Assembly: GCA_945871045.1 (NCBI GenBank)
Contig: CAMBUC010000120.1
Coordinates: forward strand, 1-6,712
Direction of reading: 5' to 3'
Length of the DNA: 6,712 nt
From: an uncultured bacterium
GTDB lineage: Bacteria; Bacillota; Clostridia; Lachnospirales; Lachnospiraceae
The position numbers and the translations under genes were made by a program. This document shows, in pieces, positions 1 to 5,928 of this stretch. A model generated the notes under the pieces. It was not told the origin of the DNA and did no database searches. It worked only from the letters and a program-made list of their open reading frames with translations. The number at the start of each line of letters is the position of its first letter. The stretch's first letter is position 1.

Positions 1-46
1 TACATCTACCAGCGACTTTTGCGGAGCAAGGGAGTCGGTAGATGTA
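1..46. repeat. Hairpin-forming inverted repeat downstream of putP
   Basis: Bases 1-10 (TACATCTACC) are a perfect inverted repeat of bases 37-46 (GGTAGATGTA). Inside them, after a 3-nt bulge, bases 14-20 can pair with 30-36, partly through G-U pairs, so the whole block could fold into one long stem. It lies about 20 nt past the putP stop codon and could be the putP transcription terminator read on the minus strand. The T-run that would prove this would lie left of base 1 and cannot be seen. On the plus strand it is followed only by ACTCATTTTTG, a weak tail. It could instead be the edge of a dispersed repeat. Confidence 0.55.
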
Positions 47-67
47 ACTCATTTTTGATTGAGCGTC

Positions 68-1591
68 TTATTTTGCGGCCTCAAACTCCTTGATCTGTGC
101 TTCATCCGGCGCAGCGGTCAACAGGCTGACAACGATGATGAACAGCAGAGATACGAAGAATGCAGGAAGTAGTTCGTAAATATTCCAAGCGCCGCCTAAC
201 GGGCGAACCAGATATTTCCAGATAAATACGGTGGCGCCGCCTGCGATCATGCCGGCCAGTGCGCCCCATTTGTTGGAACGTTTCCAGAACAGGGAACAAA
301 GCATGACAGCACCAAATGCACCACCAAAGCCGGCCCATGCGAAGGATACGATTCCAAACACGGAAGAATTCGGGTCTCTTGCAAGGACCACACCAAGGAT
401 CGCAATGACTGCAATTGTAATACGTGCAATTGCAAGACTTTGTTTCTCAGATAATTTCACATGGAAGAAATCCTGTAATACGTTCTGGGAAATGCTGGAT
501 GCTGCGGCTAACATCTGGCTGTCAGCCGTAGACATGGTTGCGGCCAGGATACCTGCAAGGATCACACCTGCGGTCAGGGCTGCAACGATACCGTGTTGAC
601 TGATGAGGCCGGCGATCTTTACGATGATCGTCTCACTGGAACTTCCTTCCAGAAAACCAAGTACGCCGGCATTTGTCATTCCAAGGCCAACGACACCGAT
701 GATGATGGCAACTGCCATTGCGATAAATACCCATACAGAAGCGATGCGGCGGGATAAAACAAGTTTCTTTTCATCTTCGATCGCCATAAAGCGCAACAGG
801 ATATGAGGCATACCAAAGTATCCAAATCCCCATGCCATGCAGGATGCAACCGATAATGCACCGTAGGGAATGGCATTTCCGGTAGCGGGATCATGGGTTG
901 CTGACATGGAAAGATATCCGGCAAGAGACCGTGCATTGTCCATGACAGCGCCCCAGCCACCGGCGGTGGTGATGCCGTATGTAAGTACGGTCACAAGTGC
1001 GATCGTCATAACAATACTCTGGATCAGGTCCGTGGTAGAAACAGCACCGAATCCTCCCATGATGGTGTAGCCCACGATCACCAGTGCAGCGACAACCATT
1101 GCTACGGTGTAGTTTACCCCAAACAGACTGTTAAACAGTTTGCCGCAGGCAGCAAAGCCGGATGCGGTATAAGGGATGAAAAAGATAATGATCACGATGG
1201 CAGACAGAGCATTTAACAGATTGCTGTTATCGTGATATCTCTTTGAGAAAAATTCCGGTACGGTAATCGCATTGATGTTCTGGGAATAGCGGCGCAGTCT
1301 GCGGGAAACAAAATACCAGTTGAGCCATGTACCGATGCCAAGGCCGATGGCAGTCCATGCAGCATCCGCGATTCCGGACAGGTAAGCAACGCCGGGAAGA
1401 CCCATTAAAAGCCAGCTGCTCATGTCACTTGCCTCTGCGCTCATGGCAGTTACCAGGGGGCCCATCTTGCGGCCTCCTAAATAGAAGTCTTCTGAATTGC
1501 TCGTACGTTTACTGAAACGAAAACCAATCACCAGCATCATCAGCAGATAGATAACGATCGCTGTGATAATCAGAAAATTTGTGGTGTTCAT
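68..1591 (-). CDS. putP: Sodium/proline symporter PutP (SSS family)
   Basis: This predicted 507-residue membrane protein takes up proline together with Na+, for use as nutrient or osmoprotectant. It belongs to the sodium:solute symporter family and has about 13 hydrophobic segments; E. coli PutP has 502 residues. Diagnostic stretches are MSAEASDMSSWLLMGLPG around residues 50-67, where D56 and S58 correspond to the Na+-binding D55 and S57 of E. coli PutP; NAITVPEFFSKRYHD around 107-121; and TMSTADSQ near residue 352, where S354 and T355 match the Na2-site Ser/Thr pair. The reading frame stays open upstream to 1645, but the start at 1591 is chosen because AAGGAGGTT sits six bases before it and the protein then begins directly ahead of the first membrane segment. 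The gene is transcribed divergently from the metal operon and nothing ties it functionally to that operon. Proline as substrate is inferred from family resemblance; another SSS substrate is less likely. Confidence 0.92.
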   Translation of the reverse strand: MNTTNFLIITAIVIYLLMMLVIGFRFSKRTSNSEDFYLGGRKMGPLVTAMSAEASDMSSWLLMGLPGVAYLSGIADAAWTAIGLGIGTWLNWYFVSRRLRRYSQNINAITVPEFFSKRYHDNSNLLNALSAIVIIIFFIPYTASGFAACGKLFNSLFGVNYTVAMVVAALVIVGYTIMGGFGAVSTTDLIQSIVMTIALVTVLTYGITTAGGWGAVMDNARSLAGYLSMSATHDPATGNAIPYGALSVASCMAWGFGYFGMPHILLRFMAIEDEKKLVLSRRIASVWVFIAMAVAIIIGVVGLGMTNAGVLGFLEGSSSETIIVKIAGLISQHGIVAALTAGVILAGILAATMSTADSQMLAAASSISQNVLQDFFHVKLSEKQSLAIARITIAVIAILGVVLARDPNSSVFGIVSFAWAGFGGAFGAVMLCSLFWKRSNKWGALAGMIAGGATVFIWKYLVRPLGGAWNIYELLPAFFVSLLFIIVVSLLTAAPDEAQIKEFEAAK

Positions 1592-1595
1592 ATGT

Positions 1596-1604
1596 AACCT
1601 CCTT
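1596..1604 (-). promoter_or_regulatory. putP ribosome binding site
   Basis: Read on the minus strand this is AAGGAGGTT, a near-perfect anti-16S match, with six bases between GGAGG and the ATG at 1591. It decides the putP start against the longer frame beginning at 1645, which would place this site inside coding sequence. Confidence 0.85.
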
Positions 1605-1661
1605 CGTTGTATTCCTATGAATACTTTATCATAGTGAAGTGTCAAAACACTATCGTTGTTA

Positions 1662-1690
1662 ATTCTAGCATGTTTTCTGACAAAGGTAAA
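1662..1690 (-). promoter_or_regulatory. Candidate putP promoter with extended -10
   Basis: On the minus strand, TTTACC (1685-1690) is followed by a 17-nt spacer and TAGAAT (1662-1667). TGC directly precedes the -10 element, which makes an extended -10. The expected start would be near 1655, giving a leader of about 64 nt. A second candidate lies closer to the gene: a perfect TTGACA (1640-1645) with TATTCA (1618-1623) at 16 nt, but its -10 is poor. Either or both may be used. Confidence 0.45.
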
Positions 1691-1722
1691 TATAAGAAAT
1701 TTAGGAAATATGAAGTATTTTC

Positions 1723-1748
1723 AATATTTTTGGATTTTCAAAAGTATT
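1723..1748. repeat. AT-rich inverted repeat between the divergent promoters
   Basis: AATATTTTTG (1723-1732) and CAAAAGTATT (1739-1748) are inverted copies with one T-G mismatch and a 6-nt centre. The repeat ends two bases before the -35 box of the metal operon promoter and lies upstream of the putP promoter candidates, so it is probably not transcribed from either. It could be a protein-binding site or simply an A/T-rich UP-element-like stretch. It does not resemble the operator at 1783-1804. Confidence 0.35.
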
Positions 1749-1750
1749 TG

Positions 1751-1779
1751 TTGACAGATTTACGGAGATGTAGTATTGT
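1751..1779 (+). promoter_or_regulatory. Promoter of the cad-like metal operon
   Basis: A perfect TTGACA (1751-1756), a 17-nt spacer and TATTGT (1774-1779) form a good sigma-A-type promoter. It is preceded by A/T-rich sequence that could act as an UP element. Transcription would start near 1786, inside the palindrome at 1783-1804, which is where an ArsR/SmtB repressor would block it. Confidence 0.75.
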
Positions 1780-1782
1780 GAA

Positions 1783-1804
1783 CATATGAACAATTGCTCA
1801 TGTG
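1783..1804. promoter_or_regulatory. Likely CadC/SmtB-type operator
   Basis: The left arm CATATGAACAA and the right arm TTGCTCATGTG form an 11+11 palindrome in which 9 of 11 base pairs match; the mismatches are at 1785/1802 and 1790/1797. The pattern of a TATGAACA half-site facing an inverted copy resembles operators known for CzrA- and CadC-type ArsR-family repressors. It starts four bases after the -10 box and covers the expected transcription start, and the first gene downstream encodes such a repressor. Autoregulation is therefore the simplest reading. Confidence 0.7.
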
Positions 1805-1839
1805 AAAAGTAAACGCATAAAGGGAAAGGAACTGGGAAT

Positions 1840-2199
1840 ATGGCTATCAATGATGTTGAAATCTGTGAAGATCGCTGTTTGCATACCGATCGATTAGAAA
1901 AAGTACGTGCAGGTTTGCCGGATGAGGATGAATTGTATGATCTGGCGGAACTGTTTAAGGTATTCGGTGATTCTACCAGAATCCGTATTTTATATGTATT
2001 GTTTCAGTCTGAATTGTGTGTCTGTGATCTGGCGGAAGCGCTTCAGATGACACAGTCAGCGATCTCACACCAACTGAAGATCTTGAAGCAGGCAAAACTG
2101 GTGACGGGAAGACGTGAAGGCAAGTCGGTCTTTTATGCGTTGGCGGATGATCATGTGCGCTCGATCATTGATCAAGGCAGAGAGCATATTGAGGAATAG
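1840..2199 (+). CDS. cadC: CadC-like ArsR/SmtB metal-sensing repressor
   Basis: This 119-residue winged-helix repressor binds DNA when metal-free and should release it on binding Cd, Pb or Zn. The recognition-helix region is around residues 62-85 (TQSAISHQLKILKQAKLV at 71-88), followed by the wing GRREGKSVFYAL at 90-101. Cys9 and Cys13 near the N-terminus and Cys60 and Cys62 in ELCVCDL match, with a constant offset of two, Cys7, Cys11, Cys58 and Cys60 of the S. aureus CadC alpha-3N site. Asp103, His105, His116 and Glu119 keep the D-x-H and H-x2-E spacing of the alpha-5 Zn site. Both sites therefore look complete. The start at 1840 has GGAAAGGA nine bases upstream. It is the first gene of the operon with the HMA protein and the ATPase, under the promoter at 1751 and the operator at 1783. 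The exact metal preference is inferred. Confidence 0.92.
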   Translation: MAINDVEICEDRCLHTDRLEKVRAGLPDEDELYDLAELFKVFGDSTRIRILYVLFQSELCVCDLAEALQMTQSAISHQLKILKQAKLVTGRREGKSVFYALADDHVRSIIDQGREHIEE

Positions 2200-2204
2200 C
2201 AAAA

Positions 2205-2212
2205 AAGGAGGA
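2205..2212 (+). promoter_or_regulatory. Ribosome binding site of the HMA gene
   Basis: AAGGAGGA lies ten bases before the ATG at 2222. It decides the start of the HMA gene. The same frame is open back to an ATG at 2114, but that stretch overlaps the repressor gene and its translation bears no resemblance to an HMA protein. Confidence 0.8.
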
Positions 2213-2221
2213 TATTGGGAT

Positions 2222-2440
2222 ATGAAGAAAAAATTCAAATTACAGGATCTGGATTGTGCAAACTGTGCAGCAAAAATGGAGGAAGCCATCAAAAAGATCG
2301 ATGGTGTGAATGATGCATCGGTAAGTTTTATGATGCAGAAACTGACCATCGATGCAGCAGATGATCGTTTTGAGGCGATCATGGATGAGGTGGAAAAGGT
2401 TTGTGCAAAGGTCGAGCCGGACACAAAAATATTGCGATAA
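2222..2440 (+). CDS. Stand-alone heavy-metal-associated (HMA) domain protein
   Basis: This 72-residue cytosolic protein is a single ferredoxin-like HMA domain. The metal loop is LDCANCAAKME, with Cys12 and Cys15 and an Asp directly before the first Cys. The DCxxC form is typical of the N-terminal domains of Zn/Cd/Pb ATPases such as ZntA and CadA, rather than of the copper chaperone CopZ. An extra Cys61 lies near the C-terminus in VCAKVEPDTKI, which resembles the linker joining the HMA domain to the first membrane segment in full-length CadA proteins. The gene starts 22 nt after the repressor stop and ends 15 nt before the ATPase, in the same frame as it. It probably does in trans what the fused domain does elsewhere, binding metal and regulating or feeding the pump. 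A role as a metal buffer is also possible. Confidence 0.88.
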   Translation: MKKKFKLQDLDCANCAAKMEEAIKKIDGVNDASVSFMMQKLTIDAADDRFEAIMDEVEKVCAKVEPDTKILR

Positions 2441-2455
2441 TGAAAGAGGAATGGA

Positions 2456-4354
2456 ATGTCTAAAAAGCAAAAACAGATGGTCATTCGTATTGTGGTCGCC
2501 TTTATCATGCTTCTTTTGATCTTGGCCGGCGAACATACCGGATGGACGGACCGGATTCAGCCGCAGATGCTGGTAGGGCTGATCTGTCTGATCCCCTATG
2601 AGATCATTGGCTATGATATTTTATACAAAGCAGCAAGGAATATCAGAAATGGCCAGATATTTGATGAAAACTTTTTAATGATGATCGCTACCTTTGGGGC
2701 GTTTGGAGTCGGGGAGTACTCGGAAGCGGTGGCAGTTATGCTGTTTTATCAGGTAGGCGAACTGTTTCAGGGTTATGCAGTGGGGAAATCCCGCCAGTCT
2801 ATTTCTGATATGATGGATATCTGTCCGGAATATGCCAACATCGAGGAAGAGGGCGTGCTCACACAGGTCGATCCGGATGATGTAGAACTCGGAACGGTCA
2901 TCGTGATCATGCCGGGTGAGCGTATTCCGTTGGACGGTGTTGTGATAGAAGGGGAATCAATGATCGATACAGCGGCGCTGACCGGCGAATCCGTGCCGCG
3001 GAGGGTGATTCCCGGAGATACGATCATCAGCGGCTGCGTCAATGGCAGCGGCACGTTAAAGGTTCGTACGACAAAAGAATTTGATGATTCGACAGTTGCG
3101 CGGATCCTGGAACTGGTGGAAAACGCATCCGCGAAAAAGGCGCCGGTAGAAAACTTTATCACTCGTTTTGCAAAATATTACACGCCTGTCGTTACGATCG
3201 GAGCAGTCATTCTAGCCTTCGTTCCGCCCATCGCAGGCGCTCTGACAGGGGTAGGCAGTTTTGGTTCCTTACTTGGAATCTGGTTGTATCGGGCCTGCAC
3301 ATTTCTCGTTATCTCCTGTCCCTGTGCCCTTGTCATCTCCGTTCCCCTTGGATTTTTTGGCGGCATCGGTGCAGCTTCCCGGATCGGGGTCTTAATAAAA
3401 GGAAGTAACTATTTAGAAGCAGTGGCAGAAGTTGATACGATCGTATTTGACAAGACGGGCACGCTAACCAAAGGCGAATTTAAAGTGACGGAAGTGCTTC
3501 CAATTTCCATGAGTGAGGAAAAACTGTTGGAAGTCGCAGCGTTAGGGGAAGGCTATTCGACACATCCCATCGCGGCATCCATCCGTGAAGCCTATGGAAG
3601 TGCCCTTGATATGGAGCGTGTGACAAACACGGAAGAGATTTCCGGACACGGGATCCATACGTGGATCGATGGAAAAGAAGTATATCTTGGAAATGCAAAA
3701 TTGATAGAATCTTTGCAGATCCCCTTTACAAAATCGGATCGTGCAGGTACAGTAGTGTATGTGGCAAGTGAGGGCAGATTTGTCGGAACCATCGTGATCG
3801 CCGATACAGTGAAAAATGGCGCAAAGGAAGCGTTGTCTGCGATGAAGCGTGTTGGCGTGAAAAAGACAGTCATGCTTACCGGAGACCGGAAAGAGGCGGC
3901 GGTGGCAGTGGCAGAGCAGCTTGGTATCGATGAGGTACACTACGAACTGCTTCCGGCAGATAAGGTGTCAAAGGTCGAACAACTGTTGGAGACTCAGGCG
4001 GAAAAGTCCAAATTAGCCTTTGTGGGTGATGGGATTAATGACGCGCCGGTGCTGACCCGAGCAGATGTCGGTATTGCAATGGGAAGTATGGGCAGTGATG
4101 CGGCCATAGAGGCAGCCGATATTGTTCTGATGGATGATGATGTGAGAAAGATCGCTTCCGTGGTTGGCATTTCCAGAAAGACGCTGGGCATCGTGAAACA
4201 AAATATCGTTTTTGCCCTCGCCGTGAAAGCATTGGTTCTTCTGCTAGGTGCTACCGGTTATGCGAACATGTGGGCTGCAGTGTTTGCAGATGTGGGAGTT
4301 TCTGTCCTTGCGATCTTAAACTCTATGCGAACACTTCGTGTGAATAAAAAGTAA
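2456..4354 (+). CDS. cadA: Zn/Cd/Pb-exporting P1B-type ATPase lacking its N-terminal HMA domain
   Basis: This predicted 632-residue inner-membrane pump uses ATP to expel divalent soft metals. Two membrane segments at about 8-24 and 38-56 are followed by a pair at about 72-106. The actuator domain carries TGES (176-179), and the metal-binding membrane segment carries CPC (Cys288 and Cys290). The phosphorylation site is DKTGT (Asp332), the P1B-specific His-Pro pair is in STHPIAAS (His370), and the hinge is GDGINDAP (524-531). Lys591 and Asp612 in the last two segments match ZntA Lys693 and Asp714, marking the Zn/Cd/Pb class rather than a copper pump. It begins straight at the first membrane segment with no HMA domain; together with the 72-residue upstream protein it reaches 704 residues, close to full-length CadA (about 727) and ZntA (732). 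AGAGGA lies five bases before the start. It is the last gene of the metal operon. Confidence 0.94.
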   Translation: MSKKQKQMVIRIVVAFIMLLLILAGEHTGWTDRIQPQMLVGLICLIPYEIIGYDILYKAARNIRNGQIFDENFLMMIATFGAFGVGEYSEAVAVMLFYQVGELFQGYAVGKSRQSISDMMDICPEYANIEEEGVLTQVDPDDVELGTVIVIMPGERIPLDGVVIEGESMIDTAALTGESVPRRVIPGDTIISGCVNGSGTLKVRTTKEFDDSTVARILELVENASAKKAPVENFITRFAKYYTPVVTIGAVILAFVPPIAGALTGVGSFGSLLGIWLYRACTFLVISCPCALVISVPLGFFGGIGAASRIGVLIKGSNYLEAVAEVDTIVFDKTGTLTKGEFKVTEVLPISMSEEKLLEVAALGEGYSTHPIAASIREAYGSALDMERVTNTEEISGHGIHTWIDGKEVYLGNAKLIESLQIPFTKSDRAGTVVYVASEGRFVGTIVIADTVKNGAKEALSAMKRVGVKKTVMLTGDRKEAAVAVAEQLGIDEVHYELLPADKVSKVEQLLETQAEKSKLAFVGDGINDAPVLTRADVGIAMGSMGSDAAIEAADIVLMDDDVRKIASVVGISRKTLGIVKQNIVFALAVKALVLLLGATGYANMWAAVFADVGVSVLAILNSMRTLRVNKK

Positions 4355-4362
4355 CAGGTGAA

Positions 4363-4403
4363 CCTCTGACTGGTGAAACTATTTTTATAATGAAAATCAG
4401 AGG
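4363..4403. repeat. Inverted repeat flanking a TATAAT box
   Basis: CCTCTGA (4363-4369) and TCAGAGG (4397-4403) are perfect 7-bp inverted copies separated by 27 nt. The space between them contains the TATAAT at 4386-4391. In RNA reading through from the ATPase gene they could form a long-loop stem at its 3' end. In DNA they could be two half-sites around the MATE promoter. Confidence 0.4.
4386..4391 (+). promoter_or_regulatory. Candidate -10 box for the MATE gene
   Basis: The box is a perfect TATAAT. The bases 16 to 18 nt upstream (CTCTGA, CCTCTG or ACCTCT) are poor -35 matches and there is no TG extension, so the promoter would be weak or need an activator. A start near 4398 would give a leader of about 82 nt containing the terminator hairpin at 4415-4449. 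Confidence 0.4.
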
Positions 4404-4414
4404 CGGATCATTAG

Positions 4415-4449
4415 AAAAAGGAGCTCCTTGTCATGTGGGGTTCTTTTTT
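4415..4449 (+). terminator. Intrinsic terminator between the ATPase and MATE genes, possibly an attenuator
   Basis: Bases 4415-4427 (AAAAAGGAGCTCC) can pair along all 13 positions with 4437-4449 (GGGGTTCTTTTTT), three of them as G-U pairs. The loop is nine bases and the stem ends in six T residues. It can end transcripts of the metal operon. It also lies downstream of the only good -10 box for the MATE gene and 30 nt before that gene's start, so the MATE transcript must pass it. The left arm also carries AAGGAG followed by an ATG in the loop, so ribosome binding there would compete with hairpin formation. Confidence 0.7.
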
Positions 4450-4492
4450 CGCGTATGAAAAAAGTATTTTGGAGGAAGTATGGAACGTTTGA
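4433..4492 (+). CDS. Possible 19-residue leader peptide ahead of the MATE gene
   Basis: An ATG at 4433 has AAAGGAG (4417-4423) nine bases upstream and opens a frame of 19 codons, MWGSFFAYEKSILEEVWNV, ending in TGA at 4490-4492. The ribosome binding site is in the left arm of the terminator, the start codon in its loop, and codons 2 to 6 in its right arm. The frame overlaps the first codons of the MATE gene by 13 bases in another phase, so a ribosome finishing it would stop just past the MATE start. The arrangement is what one expects of a leader peptide controlling attenuation or translational coupling. A chance ORF cannot be excluded because it is so short. No known leader peptide is recognised in it. 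Confidence 0.38.
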   Translation: MWGSFFAYEKSILEEVWNV

Positions 4493-5877
4493 AACGCAAA
4501 TTTATCGGAGATAAGAAATTCTATGCCATGGTCCTGGCAGTGGCAGTGCCGATTATGCTGCAAAATGGTCTGACGAATGTGGTCAGTTTGCTAGACAATC
4601 TGATGGTTGGCCGTGTGGGAACCGATCAGATGTCCGGGGTGTCCATTGTCAATCAGTTGTTCTTTATCGTGTATTTGAGTTTGTTTGGCGGAATGGCCGG
4701 TGCCGGTATTTTTACAGCACAATATTATGGAAAAAAGGATGAGAAAGGTGTAAAGGATATCTTTCGTATCAAATTTATCATAGGTATGGTTTTGGCTGCC
4801 ATCGGAATCTGTGTCTTGTGGTTCTGGAGAGAACCGCTGATCGGTATGTTCCTGCATGAAGGCGATGCGTCATTGTCCATCGATGCCACCATGGTCTACG
4901 CAAAGCAATATCTGGCGATCATGCTGATTGGCCTGGTGCCCTTTGCGATCTCACAGAGTGTGGCAAGTACGCTCAGGGAGTGTTCCCAGACGCTCTCCCC
5001 GATGATCGCAAGTATGGCGGCAGTGGTGGTAGATCTGGTGTTTAATTATATTTTGATCTTCGGAAAATTCGGTGCGCCGGCGCTGGGCGTGGAAGGCGCG
5101 GCGATCGCTACTGTGATGTCCCGTTTTGTAGAGTGCGCATTTTTGATCTGTTGGACTTGGAATCATCGGGCAGAACACAGTTTTATTACCGGGTTCTTTA
5201 GCAAAACCCCCATCGCCGGTATTTTGTGGAGACAATCTATCTCTAAGGGCCTGCCTCTCTTGGTCAACGAGTTTTTGTGGTCTTTGGGTGTAACCATGCA
5301 GGCACAGAGTTATTCCACCCGGGGACTGGAAGTGGTAGCGGGATTAAATATCTGCAATACGCTCAATAATGTGTTTAATATTGCCTTTCTTGCCATGGGA
5401 AATGCGGTGGCGATCATTGTTGGCCAGATGCTGGGGGCAGGAAAGATGAAGGAAGCGAAGGATGCGGACACAAAACTGATCTTCTTTTCGTCTGCGCTTT
5501 GTGTGGGAATAGGAGCATGTCTGGCGTTGGCGGCTCCCTTCTTCCCGCTGACCTATAATACGACACCGGTGGTTCAGCGGCTGGCAACGTCCTTCCTGCT
5601 TGTCATGGCGTTTATGATGCCCTTTTGTGCATTTACGAATTCCGCCTATTTTACGCTTCGCTCCGGTGGCTGTACGGGAATTACATTTTTATTCGACAGC
5701 GTATATATGTGGGGAATTGTCGTGCCACTGGCGTTTGTGTTATCGAGATTTACGGATATCCGGGTGGTTCCCATGTATATGATTGTACAGGGTACGGAAC
5801 TGATCAAGGCAGTTATCGGGTATCTGCTTGTAAGAAAAGGGATATGGCTCAGAAATCTGGTTTCGGAGGAGAACTGA
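4480..5877 (+). CDS. MATE-family multidrug/cation-antiporting efflux protein
   Basis: This 465-residue membrane protein has about 12 hydrophobic segments in two similar halves. MATE proteins export cationic drugs, toxins or metabolites in exchange for Na+ or H+. Family marks are LLDNLMVGRVGTDQMSGVS around 37-55, an arm rich in Gly (FGGMAGAGIFTAQYYGKK, 69-86), the FNYILIFG stretch with GAPALGVEGAAIAT at 188-211, and the second-half counterpart VGQMLGAGKMKEA at 314-326. Length is typical for the family. GGAGGA (4471-4476) precedes the start, with four bases between GGAGG and the ATG, a slightly tight spacing. No other start in frame fits the family N-terminus. The gene lies 125 nt after the ATPase, behind a terminator and a possible leader ORF, so its expression may be induced separately from the metal genes. 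Substrate cannot be told from sequence. No clear terminator follows it. Confidence 0.92.
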   Translation: MERLKRKFIGDKKFYAMVLAVAVPIMLQNGLTNVVSLLDNLMVGRVGTDQMSGVSIVNQLFFIVYLSLFGGMAGAGIFTAQYYGKKDEKGVKDIFRIKFIIGMVLAAIGICVLWFWREPLIGMFLHEGDASLSIDATMVYAKQYLAIMLIGLVPFAISQSVASTLRECSQTLSPMIASMAAVVVDLVFNYILIFGKFGAPALGVEGAAIATVMSRFVECAFLICWTWNHRAEHSFITGFFSKTPIAGILWRQSISKGLPLLVNEFLWSLGVTMQAQSYSTRGLEVVAGLNICNTLNNVFNIAFLAMGNAVAIIVGQMLGAGKMKEAKDADTKLIFFSSALCVGIGACLALAAPFFPLTYNTTPVVQRLATSFLLVMAFMMPFCAFTNSAYFTLRSGGCTGITFLFDSVYMWGIVVPLAFVLSRFTDIRVVPMYMIVQGTELIKAVIGYLLVRKGIWLRNLVSEEN

Positions 5878-5928
5878 ACGCAGAAGAAAAAGCAGTTTCC
5901 AACGATTGAAAATATTTTGAAAAAGTCA

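Noticed and set aside
1562..1582. CodY-box-like sequence (AATTTTCTGATTATC on the minus strand) at the putP start.
   Set aside because: Only 11 of 15 positions match, and the bases are explained by putP codons for N-F-L-I-I.
1592..1645. Longer putP frame starting at 1645 (18 extra residues).
   Set aside because: The extra part overlaps the AAGGAGGTT ribosome binding site and one promoter candidate, and the family N-terminus begins at the ATG at 1591.
1709..1726. A second CadC-type operator around TATGAAGTATTTTCAATA.
   Set aside because: Only TGAA and TTCA pair, the flanks do not, and the spacing differs from the palindrome at 1783-1804.
2114..2221. N-terminal extension of the HMA protein from an ATG at 2114.
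   Set aside because: It lies inside the repressor gene in another frame, and a strong ribosome binding site precedes the ATG at 2222.
2440..2463. A seven-codon ORF (MKEEWNV) overlapping the HMA stop and the ATPase start.
   Set aside because: It is too short to be meaningful. Its start overlaps the HMA stop codon, so coupling is conceivable, but nothing else supports it.
2773..4232. Several minus-strand open frames of 60-130 codons opposite the ATPase gene.
   Set aside because: They are antisense shadows of a well-supported gene, with no ribosome binding sites or recognisable domains.
4398..4479. A known riboswitch class upstream of the MATE gene.
   Set aside because: Apart from the terminator hairpin I could not match the conserved elements of guanidine, preQ1 or other riboswitches I know, so I describe only the hairpin and leader ORF.
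4455..4514. A second short ORF from the ATG at 4455 (MKKVFWRKY...).
   Set aside because: It has no ribosome binding site at a usable distance and overlaps the MATE start in another frame.
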